This document shows, piece by piece, positions 26,402-34,342 of a stretch of 64,000 nucleotides of DNA (position 1 is the first letter of the stretch; the number at the start of each line of letters is the position of its first letter). A program made the position numbers and the translations under genes. The notes under the pieces were generated by a model. The model had not been told where the DNA came from. It was given only the letters and a program-made list of their open reading frames with translations, and did no database searches. Source of the DNA: an uncultured Collinsella sp. (lineage in GTDB: Bacteria; Actinomycetota; Coriobacteriia; Coriobacteriales; Coriobacteriaceae); assembly GCA_958433005.1 (NCBI GenBank), contig CAUAWV010000004.1, positions 1-64,000 on the forward strand, in the 5' to 3' direction.

Positions 26402-27391
26402 ATGGTAAGTATTGTTCTTGCTAGCCATGGTGACTTGGCGGCTGGAATCAAGCAGACGGGCTCGATGGTCTTTGGCGATCAGCCGTCTGTTGCCGTGGTC
26501 TCGCTCGAGCCGAGCATGGGCCCCGACGACTTCCGTGCCAAGGTCGAGGAGGCAATCGCTTCCTTCGAGGACCAGGAGCAGGTGCTCTTCCTCGTTGATC
26601 TGTGGGGCGGCACGCCGTTCAACCAGATCAGCGGGCTCATCGAGGGCCACGATTCCTGGGCTATCGTCACCGGTGTCAACCTGCCTATGCTCATCGAGGC
26701 ATATTCGCAGCGCTTTGACGCAAAGAACACTGCACATGCGATCGCAAAACATCTCGTGACTGAGGCTAAGGCCGGCGTGCGCGTCAAGCCCGAGTCTCTG
26801 GAGCCCGAGGAGAAGAAGCCGGCTGCGGCCGCCGCTGCTCCTGCGGGTGCCATTCCTCCGGGAACGGTGATCGGCGACGGGCACATCAAGATCGCCCACG
26901 TCCGTATCGACACGCGCCTGCTGCATGGTCAGGTGGCCACCACGTGGACCAAGCAGATCAACCCCAACCGCATCATCGTGGTCTCCGACGGCGTTGCTCA
27001 CGACGAGCTCCGCAAGACCATGATCGAGCAGGCTGCCCCTCCGGGAGTCCACGCCAACGTCGTGCCTATCAAGAAGATGGCCGAGGTCGTCAAGGACACG
27101 CGCTTTGGCGACACCAAGGCGATGCTGCTGTTCGAGAACCCGCAGGATCTGCTCAGGGCCATCGAGGCCGGCGTCGACATCAAGGAAGCCAACATCGGTT
27201 CCATGGCCCACTCCAAGGGCAAGGTCGTCGTCACTAACGCTGTCGCTATGGGCGATGACGATGTCAAGACCATCGAGGCTCTCAAGGCCAAGGGCGTCAA
27301 GTTCGAGGTCCGCAAGGTTCCTTCGGATTCCTCCGAGGATCTCGACGCCATGTTGAAGAAAGCTAAGGCCGAACTGGCCGCTCAAGCATAG
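26402..27391 (+). CDS. manX: PTS mannose-family EIIAB component
   Basis: A cytosolic phosphotransfer protein of a mannose/fructose/sorbose-class PTS, 329 residues. The EIIA domain (1-125) has the phosphorylated His9 in LASHGD; a Pro/Ala linker (about 138-155, PAAAAAAPAGAIPPG) follows; the EIIB domain (162-329) has His175 in TRLLHGQV. Phosphate passes HPr to His9 to His175 to sugar. ATG at 26402 with AAAAAGGAGG at 7 bp; a GTG one codon earlier is ignored. Followed by IIC, IID and DUF956 genes in one operon. Confidence 0.95.
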   Translation: MVSIVLASHGDLAAGIKQTGSMVFGDQPSVAVVSLEPSMGPDDFRAKVEEAIASFEDQEQVLFLVDLWGGTPFNQISGLIEGHDSWAIVTGVNLPMLIEAYSQRFDAKNTAHAIAKHLVTEAKAGVRVKPESLEPEEKKPAAAAAAPAGAIPPGTVIGDGHIKIAHVRIDTRLLHGQVATTWTKQINPNRIIVVSDGVAHDELRKTMIEQAAPPGVHANVVPIKKMAEVVKDTRFGDTKAMLLFENPQDLLRAIEAGVDIKEANIGSMAHSKGKVVVTNAVAMGDDDVKTIEALKAKGVKFEVRKVPSDSSEDLDAMLKKAKAELAAQA

Positions 27392-27409
27392 TAAAGGAGG
27401 GTCCGATAC

Positions 27410-28228
27410 ATGTCTGCAATCACTATTCTGCTTGTTGCGATTGTCGCGTTGCTTGCCGGTATGGAAGGCATTCTGGATGAGTTCCAGTTCCATCAGCCGC
27501 TCGTGGCATGCACGCTTATCGGTCTCGTAACCGGTCACCTTCAGGAGGGCATCCTCCTGGGCGGTTCGCTCCAGATGATGGCCCTTGGCTGGGCTAACGT
27601 CGGCGCCGCCGTCGCGCCTGACGCCGCTCTGGCCTCGGTCGCTTCTTCGATCATCATGGTGCTCGCCCTCAACGGCGGCGCCACCGATTCGGCCAAGGCC
27701 GTTACCGCCGCCATCGCCGTCGCCGTCCCGCTGTCGGTCGCTGGTCTGTTCCTGACCATGATCTGCCGTACCCTGGCTACCGCTATGGTTCACGCCATGG
27801 ACGCCTGCGCCGAGAAGGGCGACTTCGCCGGCATCGAGCGTTGGCAGTACGCCGGCATCCTCATGCAGGGTGTTCGTATCGCCATCCCGGCAGTACTTCT
27901 GTGCATCATCCCGGCCGAGGCCGTTACCAACGCGCTTAACGCTATGCCCGATTGGCTGTCCGGCGGCATGGCTGTCGGCGGCGGCATGGTCGCTTCCGTC
28001 GGTTACGCCATGGTCATCAACATGATGGCCACCAAGGAGACCTGGCCGTTCTTCATCCTCGGCTTTGTCCTTGCTGCCATCCCTCAGCTCACGCTGATCG
28101 CCCTTGGCCTCATCGGCATCTCCCTTGCCCTCATCTACCTTGGCCTTAAGGATCTGGCCAAGCAGGGTGGCGGCATGGGCGGTGGCTCCGGTGACCCGCT
28201 CGGCGACATTCTGAACGATTACGAGTAG
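27410..28228 (+). CDS. manY: PTS mannose-family EIIC component
   Basis: Membrane channel subunit of the mannose-class PTS, 272 residues, with multiple helices and the family signature region FHQPLVACTLIGLVTGHLQEGILLGG near the N-terminus (split here by helices). It forms the sugar-conducting complex with EIID. 18 bp after manX with AAAGGAGGG; followed by manZ. The substrate could be mannose, glucosamine, fructose or a hexosamine; sequence alone does not decide. Confidence 0.95.
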   Translation: MSAITILLVAIVALLAGMEGILDEFQFHQPLVACTLIGLVTGHLQEGILLGGSLQMMALGWANVGAAVAPDAALASVASSIIMVLALNGGATDSAKAVTAAIAVAVPLSVAGLFLTMICRTLATAMVHAMDACAEKGDFAGIERWQYAGILMQGVRIAIPAVLLCIIPAEAVTNALNAMPDWLSGGMAVGGGMVASVGYAMVINMMATKETWPFFILGFVLAAIPQLTLIALGLIGISLALIYLGLKDLAKQGGGMGGGSGDPLGDILNDYE

Positions 28229-28244
28229 GAGGGGAGTGATACAT

Positions 28245-29165
28245 ATGGCAGAGAACAAGATTCAGCTCACCAAGGCTGACCGTAAGAAGGTTTGCTTCCG
28301 TCATCAGTTCCTTCAGGGCTCGTGGAACTACGAGCGTATGCAGAACGGCGGCTGGTGCTTCGCAATGATCCCTGCGATCAAGAAGCTCTACACCAGCAAG
28401 GATGACCAGATTGCCGCTCTTAAGCGCCACCTGGAGTTCTATAACACCCACCCCTATGTTTCCGCCCCCGTCATTGGCGTTACCCTCGCCCTCGAGGAGG
28501 AGCGCGCCAACGGTGCTCCGATTGACGACGTCGCCATTCAGGGCGTCAAGGTCGGTATGATGGGCCCGCTCGCCGGCGTCGGCGACCCCGCCTTCTGGTT
28601 CACCCTTCGCCCGATTCTGGGTGCACTGGGCGCTTCCCTGGCCCTGTCCGGCAGCATCGCCGGTCCGCTGCTGTTCTTCTTCGCGTGGAACATCATCCGT
28701 TACGCCTTCCTGTGGTACACGCAGGAGTTTGGCTACAAGGTCGGCTCCTCCATCGCCAAGGACCTCTCCGGCGGTCTGATGGGCAAGGTCACCGAGGGTG
28801 CTTCCATCCTGGGTATGTTCATCATCGGCGCCCTGGTCGAGCGCTGGGTGTCCATCTCCTTCACCCCGGTCGTCTCCAAGGTCACGCAGTCCGCTGGCGC
28901 CTATATCGACTGGGCCAACCTGCCCGCCGGTTCTGAGGGCATCAAGCAGGCATTGACGATGTACAGCTCTGTCGGTGCCAACGCACTCGACCCGGTGAAG
29001 GTCACCACGCTTCAGGCCAACCTCGATCAGCTCATCCCCGGCCTTGCCGCCGTGTGCCTGACCCTTCTGGTCTGCAAGCTCCTCAAGAAGAAGGTCAGCC
29101 CGATCGTCATCATCCTGGCTCTCTTCGCCGTCGGCATCATCGGTCGCGTCTGCGGCTTCATGTAA
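28245..29165 (+). CDS. manZ: PTS mannose-family EIID component
   Basis: The second membrane subunit, 306 residues. The soluble N-terminal part (RKKVCFRHQFLQGSWNYERMQNGGWCFAM) is characteristic of EIID; hydrophobic helices follow near residues 130-155, 180-205 and 260-306. ATG at 28245 follows AGGAGGGGAG. The manXYZ order and short gaps indicate one transcript. A hairpin after the stop probably reduces read-through into the DUF956 gene. Confidence 0.95.
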   Translation: MAENKIQLTKADRKKVCFRHQFLQGSWNYERMQNGGWCFAMIPAIKKLYTSKDDQIAALKRHLEFYNTHPYVSAPVIGVTLALEEERANGAPIDDVAIQGVKVGMMGPLAGVGDPAFWFTLRPILGALGASLALSGSIAGPLLFFFAWNIIRYAFLWYTQEFGYKVGSSIAKDLSGGLMGKVTEGASILGMFIIGALVERWVSISFTPVVSKVTQSAGAYIDWANLPAGSEGIKQALTMYSSVGANALDPVKVTTLQANLDQLIPGLAAVCLTLLVCKLLKKKVSPIVIILALFAVGIIGRVCGFM

Positions 29166-29222
29166 GCACGCTTCGGCTTAAGACCGAGAGTTGCTAGGCA
29201 AGGGCTTTTGAGCCATTGAAAC

Positions 29223-29267
29223 GGGCCGCACCCGGTGGGTACACTGGATGCGGTCCGATTGTTTTTA
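29223..29267 (+). terminator. Terminator/attenuator between manZ and the DUF956 gene
   Basis: An 8-bp stem (GGGCCGCA pairing with TGCGGTCC) around an 18-nt loop, then GATTGTTTTTATT. The DUF956 ribosome site follows within 10 bp, so it may be an attenuator. Confidence 0.6.
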
Positions 29268-29285
29268 TTGGAGGGCGAGGCGCGT

Positions 29286-29684
29286 ATGGCGCAATCTCAG
29301 AACAGCACGGTCGATCTGGCAACGCCGGCAACCTGCCTGATGGGGCTTACCAGTCACGGTAACGTGATGGTGGGCAATAAGGCGTTTGAGTACTATAACG
29401 AGCGTAATCCCGAGGATTATATCCAAATCCCGTGGGACGAGGTCGACTATATTGCCGCCGAGGTTTTGCGCGGCACCAAGAAGATTACGCGTTTTGCCAT
29501 CTTTACCAAAGAGAATGGCCACTTTACGTTTTCGACGCGCAATGACAAGGAAACGCTTCGCGCGGTGCGTAAGTACATTGACGAGGACAAGCTCGTTCGT
29601 TCGCCCGACTTTATCGATGTGACGGCCAAGGGCGCCAAGAGCATCCCCTCCGTTATCAAAAACCTTTTCCACAAAGGCAAGTAG
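29286..29684 (+). CDS. manO: DUF956 protein (ManO-like)
   Basis: A 132-residue cytosolic protein of the DUF956 family, found next to mannose-class PTS operons in Gram-positive bacteria, where it has been named ManO and proposed as a regulator of the system. The sequence has the family's VDLATPATCLMGLTSHGN opening and PWDEVDYI region. ATG at 29286 is preceded by GGAGGGCGAGG. Regulation of manXYZ is inferred from location. Confidence 0.85.
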   Translation: MAQSQNSTVDLATPATCLMGLTSHGNVMVGNKAFEYYNERNPEDYIQIPWDEVDYIAAEVLRGTKKITRFAIFTKENGHFTFSTRNDKETLRAVRKYIDEDKLVRSPDFIDVTAKGAKSIPSVIKNLFHKGK

Positions 29685-29709
29685 TCATTAAAGAGCGCCC
29701 CCTCAAAGT

Positions 29710-29908
29710 GGGGCGCAGTCTCCCATGTGGCTCGATCGGGAAAGTGCATCCCAGTTCGAGCGTCGATTCCGGGATGTAGTTTCCGGAACGGGGTCGTTTG
29801 GGAAACCGTGTCCCGTTTCGAGCCGAAATTCTGGGTCACAGTTTCCCAGCGAGGTCTCATGGGGAAAGTCTGACCCAGAATTTGCCTGGATAGTGGGACG
29901 CACTTTCC
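29710..29908. repeat. 62-bp-period array, locus 2 (three units plus a degenerate half)
   Basis: Units at 29739-29784, 29801-29846 and 29863-29908, each 46 bp: a 14-mer like GGAAASYGCRTCCC, an 18-bp spacer and its inverted partner. Gaps between units are 16 bp. A degenerate inverted half-site lies at 29710-29723. The array fills the gap between the DUF956 gene and the tRNA. Confidence 0.9.
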
Positions 29909-29989
29909 GGAGGGCTGTTCCACCGCAACTTCGAAGAGTGGGTATACGCTGCATTACAGCGGCGTAAATCTGCTACACTAATACAACAT

Positions 29990-30065
29990 GCCTCCGTAGC
30001 TCAGGGGATAGAGCACCGCTCTCCTAAAGCGGGTGTCGACGGTTCGAATCCGCCCGGGGGCACCA
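29990..30065 (+). tRNA. tRNA-Arg (anticodon CCT)
   Basis: The cloverleaf is complete. Acceptor stem GCCTCCG (29990-29996) pairs with CGGGGGC (30055-30061). The anticodon stem CCGCT/AGCGG encloses loop CTCCTAA with anticodon CCT (reads AGG). The T-loop is GGTTCGAATCC. Discriminator A and an encoded CCA run to 30065. The 3' half is the attachment site of the following element; its original downstream terminator now appears to be at 43705-43735, beyond the element. Confidence 0.95.
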
Positions 30066-30067
30066 GA
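30020..30067. repeat. attL (48-bp direct repeat)
   Basis: Starts TCTCCTAAAGCGGG within the anticodon loop and ends CACCAGA after the tRNA. Identical to 43649-43696. Confidence 0.92.
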
Positions 30068-30074
30068 AAAATCG

Positions 30075-30116
30075 CAGGTCAGGAGTTAATTTTGCTTCTG
30101 ACCTGTTCTGGTTTTA
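30075..30116 (+). terminator. Weak terminator after tRNA-Arg, supplied by the element
   Basis: An 8-bp stem CAGGTCAG/CTGACCTG (30075-30082 and 30098-30105) followed by TTCTGGTTTTA. It may replace the native tRNA terminator displaced by the insertion. Confidence 0.45.
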
Positions 30117-30195
30117 GGGTTAAGAACTGCTTTTGTTTGTAAATCTGGTAAGTAAATAATTTAACTTACCGAGTTTTCCACTGAAAACAGGAAAT

Positions 30196-30361
30196 CACCA
30201 TTTTGGGGATAAAAAGTTTTCAACAGCCGTTAGTCGGTTCCATTTTGGTGAAGCGCTTCCTCAATTTGGGTAAAAAATTTCACCATTTTGATGATTCGGC
30301 TGCTTTGAGTTTTTGATAAAAACGCCTGTTCAGAAGCTTGCGCAATACCCATTTTGGTGAA
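30196..30361. repeat. Iteron-like repeats (CACCATTTTGGTG)
   Basis: Four copies of a near-palindromic motif close to CACCATTTTGGTG, at 30196-30208, 30240-30252, 30281-30293 and 30349-30361, in both orientations within an AT-rich, gene-free stretch (30068-30600). Such clusters mark replication origins, partition sites or multi-site operators. Confidence 0.7.
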
Positions 30362-30392
30362 ACCAATTAATAGAGAAATATACTATAAAGAT

Positions 30393-30574
30393 ATAGGGAC
30401 GGCGATGCCGTCCTCTTCGCTCGCGAAGCTCGCTGCGCGGCCACGTACCGTGTCCTTGCCGCCGGCTACGCCGCCGATAAAGAATAGGGACAGCGATGCT
30501 GTCCCCCTTCGCTCGCGAAGCTCGCTGCGCGGTCACGTGCCGTGACCTTGCCGCCGGCTGTGCCGTCGATTGAT
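30393..30574. repeat. Tandem duplication, about 91-bp period
   Basis: Two diverged copies start at 30393 (ATAGGGACGGCGATGCCGTC) and 30484 (ATAGGGACAGCGATGCTGTC). Both contain TTCGCTCGCGAAGCTCGCTG and GCCGCCGGCT. Changes in the GGGACxGCGATGCxGTCC stem are compensatory (G-C to A-T), which suggests a conserved hairpin. Confidence 0.75.
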
Positions 30575-30606
30575 TCGCTCACTGCGTTCGCTGATTGATT
30601 GATGGA

Positions 30607-30855
30607 CTAATCCGTTTTCTCAGTCACACCAGTCATGAGTGCAGCGATTGTCATGTCGAATCCGTTAGCAATTTTACAGAGGTTAGAAAGACTGACATTT
30701 CTTCGTCCTACCTCTATCGAGGCGTAGTAAGACCTGTCCATGCCGATGCGATTCGCAAATTGTACTTGAGAGTAACCAGACTTTGATCTTAATTCTTTGC
30801 AGCGTAGACCAAAGGATCGTTGTAGCGGCGAGATATCCATGACAAAAAGAGTCAT
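30607..30855 (-). CDS. XRE-family transcriptional regulator
   Basis: A small Cro/CI-type HTH protein of 82 residues from the ATG at 30855 (77 from 30840). The HTH covers CKELRSKSGYSQVQFANRIGMDRSYYASIEVGRRN (split at the turn GYSQ). No ribosome site precedes either ATG. A TATACA box ends 7 bases before 30855, so the message may be leaderless. It is divergent from the large surface protein gene across a 13-bp inverted repeat, its likely operator. Confidence 0.85.
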   Translation of the reverse strand: MTLFVMDISPLQRSFGLRCKELRSKSGYSQVQFANRIGMDRSYYASIEVGRRNVSLSNLCKIANGFDMTIAALMTGVTEKTD

Positions 30856-30896
30856 GGATTGTTGTATAAAAGCCAACGGACTATATACAACAATCC
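30856..30896. promoter_or_regulatory. Symmetric divergent promoter/operator
   Basis: GGATTGTTGTATA (30856-30868) and its exact complement (30884-30896) flank 15 bp. Each arm contains a TATACA -10-like box, one for each strand. A binding protein here would affect both the XRE gene and the surface protein gene. Confidence 0.55.
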
Positions 30897-30977
30897 CTGT
30901 TAAGGCGCATAATTATCTCTATTGGAAAGCACTCTGATGCCCAGTCGGATAGGGCACGGAAAAGGAATGGAATAGCA

Positions 30978-33900
30978 ATGACTCAGGGAAAGCATTTCGC
31001 TGCCGGCGGCGATCACTTCGCCACACTGCCAAACAAAAAGATTCACACTCCGAAGGGGATCGCGCGTCTGACCGTCACCGCGGCGACCATGGCCGCCATG
31101 ACCGGATCGAGCCTCATCTCACCGTTCACGGCATTCGCCCAGACCGGTGACGGGGGCACGCAGCACCCCGCCGTGATGTCGCCGATCGCCGCCCACGCCG
31201 GCGCGGCATCCGGTACCGGCACGAAATCCGTCGCACAGACCATCGCGGACCTGCAGAAGGCAGTCGACGAGGCGAAGGCGAAGGAGGACGCCGCCAAGGC
31301 ATCCTACGATGAGGCCGCCGGTCCCTACAACGAGGCGGCTTCCGCCCGCGACCAGGCCAAGGCATCCTACGATTCGGCAGTCAGCGCCGGTACGGCCGCC
31401 GACCGAGCGGCAATGGACGAGTACGCCCGTCAGGTCGCAGAGGGCAAGGACGCCGCCGATGCCGCCGGCAAGGACCTCGAGCAGGCGAAGGCGGGTCTCG
31501 CAGACGCCAAGGCAGATGCGTCCGAGAAGGACGAAGCGTACCAGTCCGCCATCAAGGCGGCCCAGGACGCTCAGGACGCCCTCGATAAAGCCAAGGCCGA
31601 TGCCGTAGGCGCCACCCCGGAGGCTATCCGTGCCGCCGAGCAGGCCGTGCGCGACGCCACGGATGCCGTGAGCAGGGCACAGGCCGAACTCGACAACGCC
31701 AACGCGACGCTTGCCGATGCCCAGTCCAAGCTGGTTGCGGCCCAGTCTGCAAAGGATTCCGCCGATTCCGTTCTCGCCGCAGCCCAGCAGAACAAGGACA
31801 CGGCGGATGCGAAGGCCGCAGCCGCCAGCGCCGCCTACGAGAAGGCGAAAGCAGACCTCGCCGCAGCGGAGGCCGGTGCGAGCGGTCCAGAGTATGATGC
31901 GGCAAAACAGAAGGTCGCGGACGCAGAGGCAGCCCTCGCTGTCGCACGAGCGGCACAGTCCCAGTGCGAGTCCGAGCTCGAGCAGGCACAGTCCGCTGCG
32001 GCAACGGCACAAGCCGACCTGAATGATGCCCAGACGGCTCTCTCCGTAAAGCAGCAGGCCGCGGCCGATGCCGAATCCGGTGTGAACGCCGCCCAGTCCG
32101 CTCTCGATGCCGCGATCGCCGACCTCGATGCGGCCAAGCAGGCGAATGCCGACGCCGTCGCCAAGCTGGACGCCGCGAAGCAGACTGTCAAGGACGCCGA
32201 GTCCGCCAAGGCAGCCGCCGACGTAGAGCTCGCGAACGCCAAGGCCGCAAAGGATACCGCAGACGCCGCCGTGACCGACGCCCAGCAGAAGGTCGACGAG
32301 GCACAAACGAAGGTGGATCTCGCAGACGCGCAGCTCAAGCAGGGAGCCATCGGTTTTTTCAAGGCCATGGGTGCCGATTCAGCCATCGAGATCATCCAGA
32401 ACTGCACGTACAAAGACTACACCGAGATCGGAAACAGTCTCGACGCAACGGGCCTTGAAAACATGCTTTCGTCCATCACGGTCATGAAGAACGTGAACGC
32501 CTACCGTAAGTCCGTCGGCCTTTCCGAGCTTGAGGTAAGCTATAAGCTCATTGCGGCAGCGATTGCAGATGCAAACTATTCGACGAAAAATGTAGAGCAT
32601 GCCCAGCAGTTCGATGTCGGTGAAAACCTTGCCTGGAGCTATCGCGACCCCTGCAAGGCCTGGATCTATCAGGAAAAGGATCTGTTTGACAAGACTGCAG
32701 CATCCCTTGGTGCGACGAATCTTTCCGGAAAGGACGCCTACGACTTCTGGTACGCCAACCAGGACAAGTTCGATTACTACCGTATCGGTCATTACATGAA
32801 CATCATCAACCCTGACTATGCTGTCATGGGATGCGGTCTGAACGATGACACCCGTTTGACGTTCTCGCTCACGCTGCAATACGGCGGTTGGGCCGGTTCG
32901 GGCTGGAATACCGGAGCCATCTCCGTCGACGAGTACGAGCAGAAGCTGACCTCCTACATCAACGGCCTGAAGAACGCCAAGAGCGCACTCGACGCAGCCA
33001 AGGCCGATCTCGCAGCCAAGCAGCAGGCAGCCACCGACGCCGCTGAAACCGTCCAGCAGAAGCAGGACGCAGCGGATTCCGCACAGGCAGATGTCGATGC
33101 CGCAAAGCAGGGTGTTGCCGATGCCCAGCGTGCCGTCGATGCCGCAAAGGCTGATCTCGCATCCAAGCAGCAGGGCGTCACGGATGCCCAGACCGAGCTT
33201 AATGCGGCGAAATCGGACCTCGATGCCGCCAACGCGGCAGTCGATACGGCAAAGTCGACCGTCCAGCAGAAACAGGTCGCCTTTGATGCCGCCAACGCAG
33301 CCGTAACGGCCGCACAGACCAAGCTGGATTCCGCCAAGGCGGACACCGAGGCCAAGCAGCAGGACGTCACGGTTGCGAACGCCGATCTCGCGAAGTTCTT
33401 CCAGGACGTCGCCGACGCCAAGAAGGCGCTCGATACAGCAAAGAGCGTCCATGACGCGGCGGCAGCCGATCAGGTCGAGAAGGCGACCGTCCTCGCCGCC
33501 GCCGAGCAAAAGGCGGACGCCACCGCACGCGCCCTCGCGGATGCCCAGCGTGCCGTCGATGCCGCAAAGGCCGACACCGGCGTTGCCGCCGACAGGCTTA
33601 CCGGCTCCCAGACCGATCTCGATGACGCACAGTCGAACCTCGACATCCTCACCGATCTTGCCGCGAAGCTCGCAGAGTCACAGCAGCGCGAGCAGGATGC
33701 AGTAAAGGCCGTCAATGACACCAAGGTCGAACTCGATGCCGCGAAGGCTGACGCCGTCGCCGCCGAGTCCCTGGTCTCCGCCGCCGAACAGGCGAAGGCG
33801 CAGGCAGACGCCAAGCTGTCGAAGCTGAACTCCATCGACGCCGGCGCGGCGATCGCTTCCGGCCATGACGCGAACGCGGATGACGCCCTCAACGCGCTTT

Positions 33901-34277
33901 TCGCCGCAGCAGTCGAGGCACGTGCCAAGGTCGCGCCCGCCAAGGCCATCCTGGACGAGAAGCAGGCCGCGGTGGACGAGCTCCAGCCCGGCTATGATGC
34001 GGCGCTCGCCGCCTACGAGCAGGCGAAGTCCGACCGCATCGCGGCGGAGCAGGAGCTTTCCGATGAGATCGCACGACAGGAGGCAGAGGAGGCCGCAAAG
34101 CAACAGGTGGCATACAGCCCGAAGCATCTCGCCGGCACGGAGACCGCCCAGCCCGGCAGCCTCGCCCAGACCGGCGACCGCACGGGCCTCATCGGCGAGA
34201 CGTTCGCCATCGGCGGTACCGTCCTTGTGGCAGCCGGCATCTTCCTCGATCAAAAGAAGCGCCGCGAGCAGATGTAA
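30978..34277 (+). CDS. Sortase-anchored coiled-coil surface protein with internal CAP domain
   Basis: A 1099-residue cell-wall protein. A long signal peptide ends near residue 54 (ISPFTAFA|QTG). Residues about 80-455 and 655-1030 are Ala/Asp/Lys-rich heptad repeats (long coiled coils). Between them, about 470-640, is a CAP/SCP-like domain (NAYRKSVGLSELEV, GENLAWSY, GHYMNIINPDYAVMGCG). The C-terminus has LAQTG 33 residues from the end, a hydrophobic helix and KKRREQM, a sortase signal with Ala in place of the usual Pro. Probably an adhesin or filament displaying a CAP domain. Low sequence complexity could cause repeat-length variation. Followed by a terminator. Confidence 0.88.
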   Translation: MTQGKHFAAGGDHFATLPNKKIHTPKGIARLTVTAATMAAMTGSSLISPFTAFAQTGDGGTQHPAVMSPIAAHAGAASGTGTKSVAQTIADLQKAVDEAKAKEDAAKASYDEAAGPYNEAASARDQAKASYDSAVSAGTAADRAAMDEYARQVAEGKDAADAAGKDLEQAKAGLADAKADASEKDEAYQSAIKAAQDAQDALDKAKADAVGATPEAIRAAEQAVRDATDAVSRAQAELDNANATLADAQSKLVAAQSAKDSADSVLAAAQQNKDTADAKAAAASAAYEKAKADLAAAEAGASGPEYDAAKQKVADAEAALAVARAAQSQCESELEQAQSAAATAQADLNDAQTALSVKQQAAADAESGVNAAQSALDAAIADLDAAKQANADAVAKLDAAKQTVKDAESAKAAADVELANAKAAKDTADAAVTDAQQKVDEAQTKVDLADAQLKQGAIGFFKAMGADSAIEIIQNCTYKDYTEIGNSLDATGLENMLSSITVMKNVNAYRKSVGLSELEVSYKLIAAAIADANYSTKNVEHAQQFDVGENLAWSYRDPCKAWIYQEKDLFDKTAASLGATNLSGKDAYDFWYANQDKFDYYRIGHYMNIINPDYAVMGCGLNDDTRLTFSLTLQYGGWAGSGWNTGAISVDEYEQKLTSYINGLKNAKSALDAAKADLAAKQQAATDAAETVQQKQDAADSAQADVDAAKQGVADAQRAVDAAKADLASKQQGVTDAQTELNAAKSDLDAANAAVDTAKSTVQQKQVAFDAANAAVTAAQTKLDSAKADTEAKQQDVTVANADLAKFFQDVADAKKALDTAKSVHDAAAADQVEKATVLAAAEQKADATARALADAQRAVDAAKADTGVAADRLTGSQTDLDDAQSNLDILTDLAAKLAESQQREQDAVKAVNDTKVELDAAKADAVAAESLVSAAEQAKAQADAKLSKLNSIDAGAAIASGHDANADDALNALFAAAVEARAKVAPAKAILDEKQAAVDELQPGYDAALAAYEQAKSDRIAAEQELSDEIARQEAEEAAKQQVAYSPKHLAGTETAQPGSLAQTGDRTGLIGETFAIGGTVLVAAGIFLDQKKRREQM

Positions 34278-34285
34278 AAGCGAGT

Positions 34286-34323
34286 CGGGCGTTGGATATC
34301 GGCTAGTGTCCAACGCCCGGTTT
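34286..34323 (+). terminator. Intrinsic terminator after the surface protein gene
   Basis: An 11-bp stem CGGGCGTTGGA/TCCAACGCCCG (34286-34296 and 34309-34319) with a GTTT tail. Confidence 0.75.
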
Positions 34324-34342
34324 CATGGACGGGGAGATCGGT

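Noticed and set aside
29710..29908. CRISPR array
   Set aside because: Repeats are regular, but the 14-mers alternate in orientation, spacers are only 16 and 18 bp, arrays have two or three units, and no cas genes are present.
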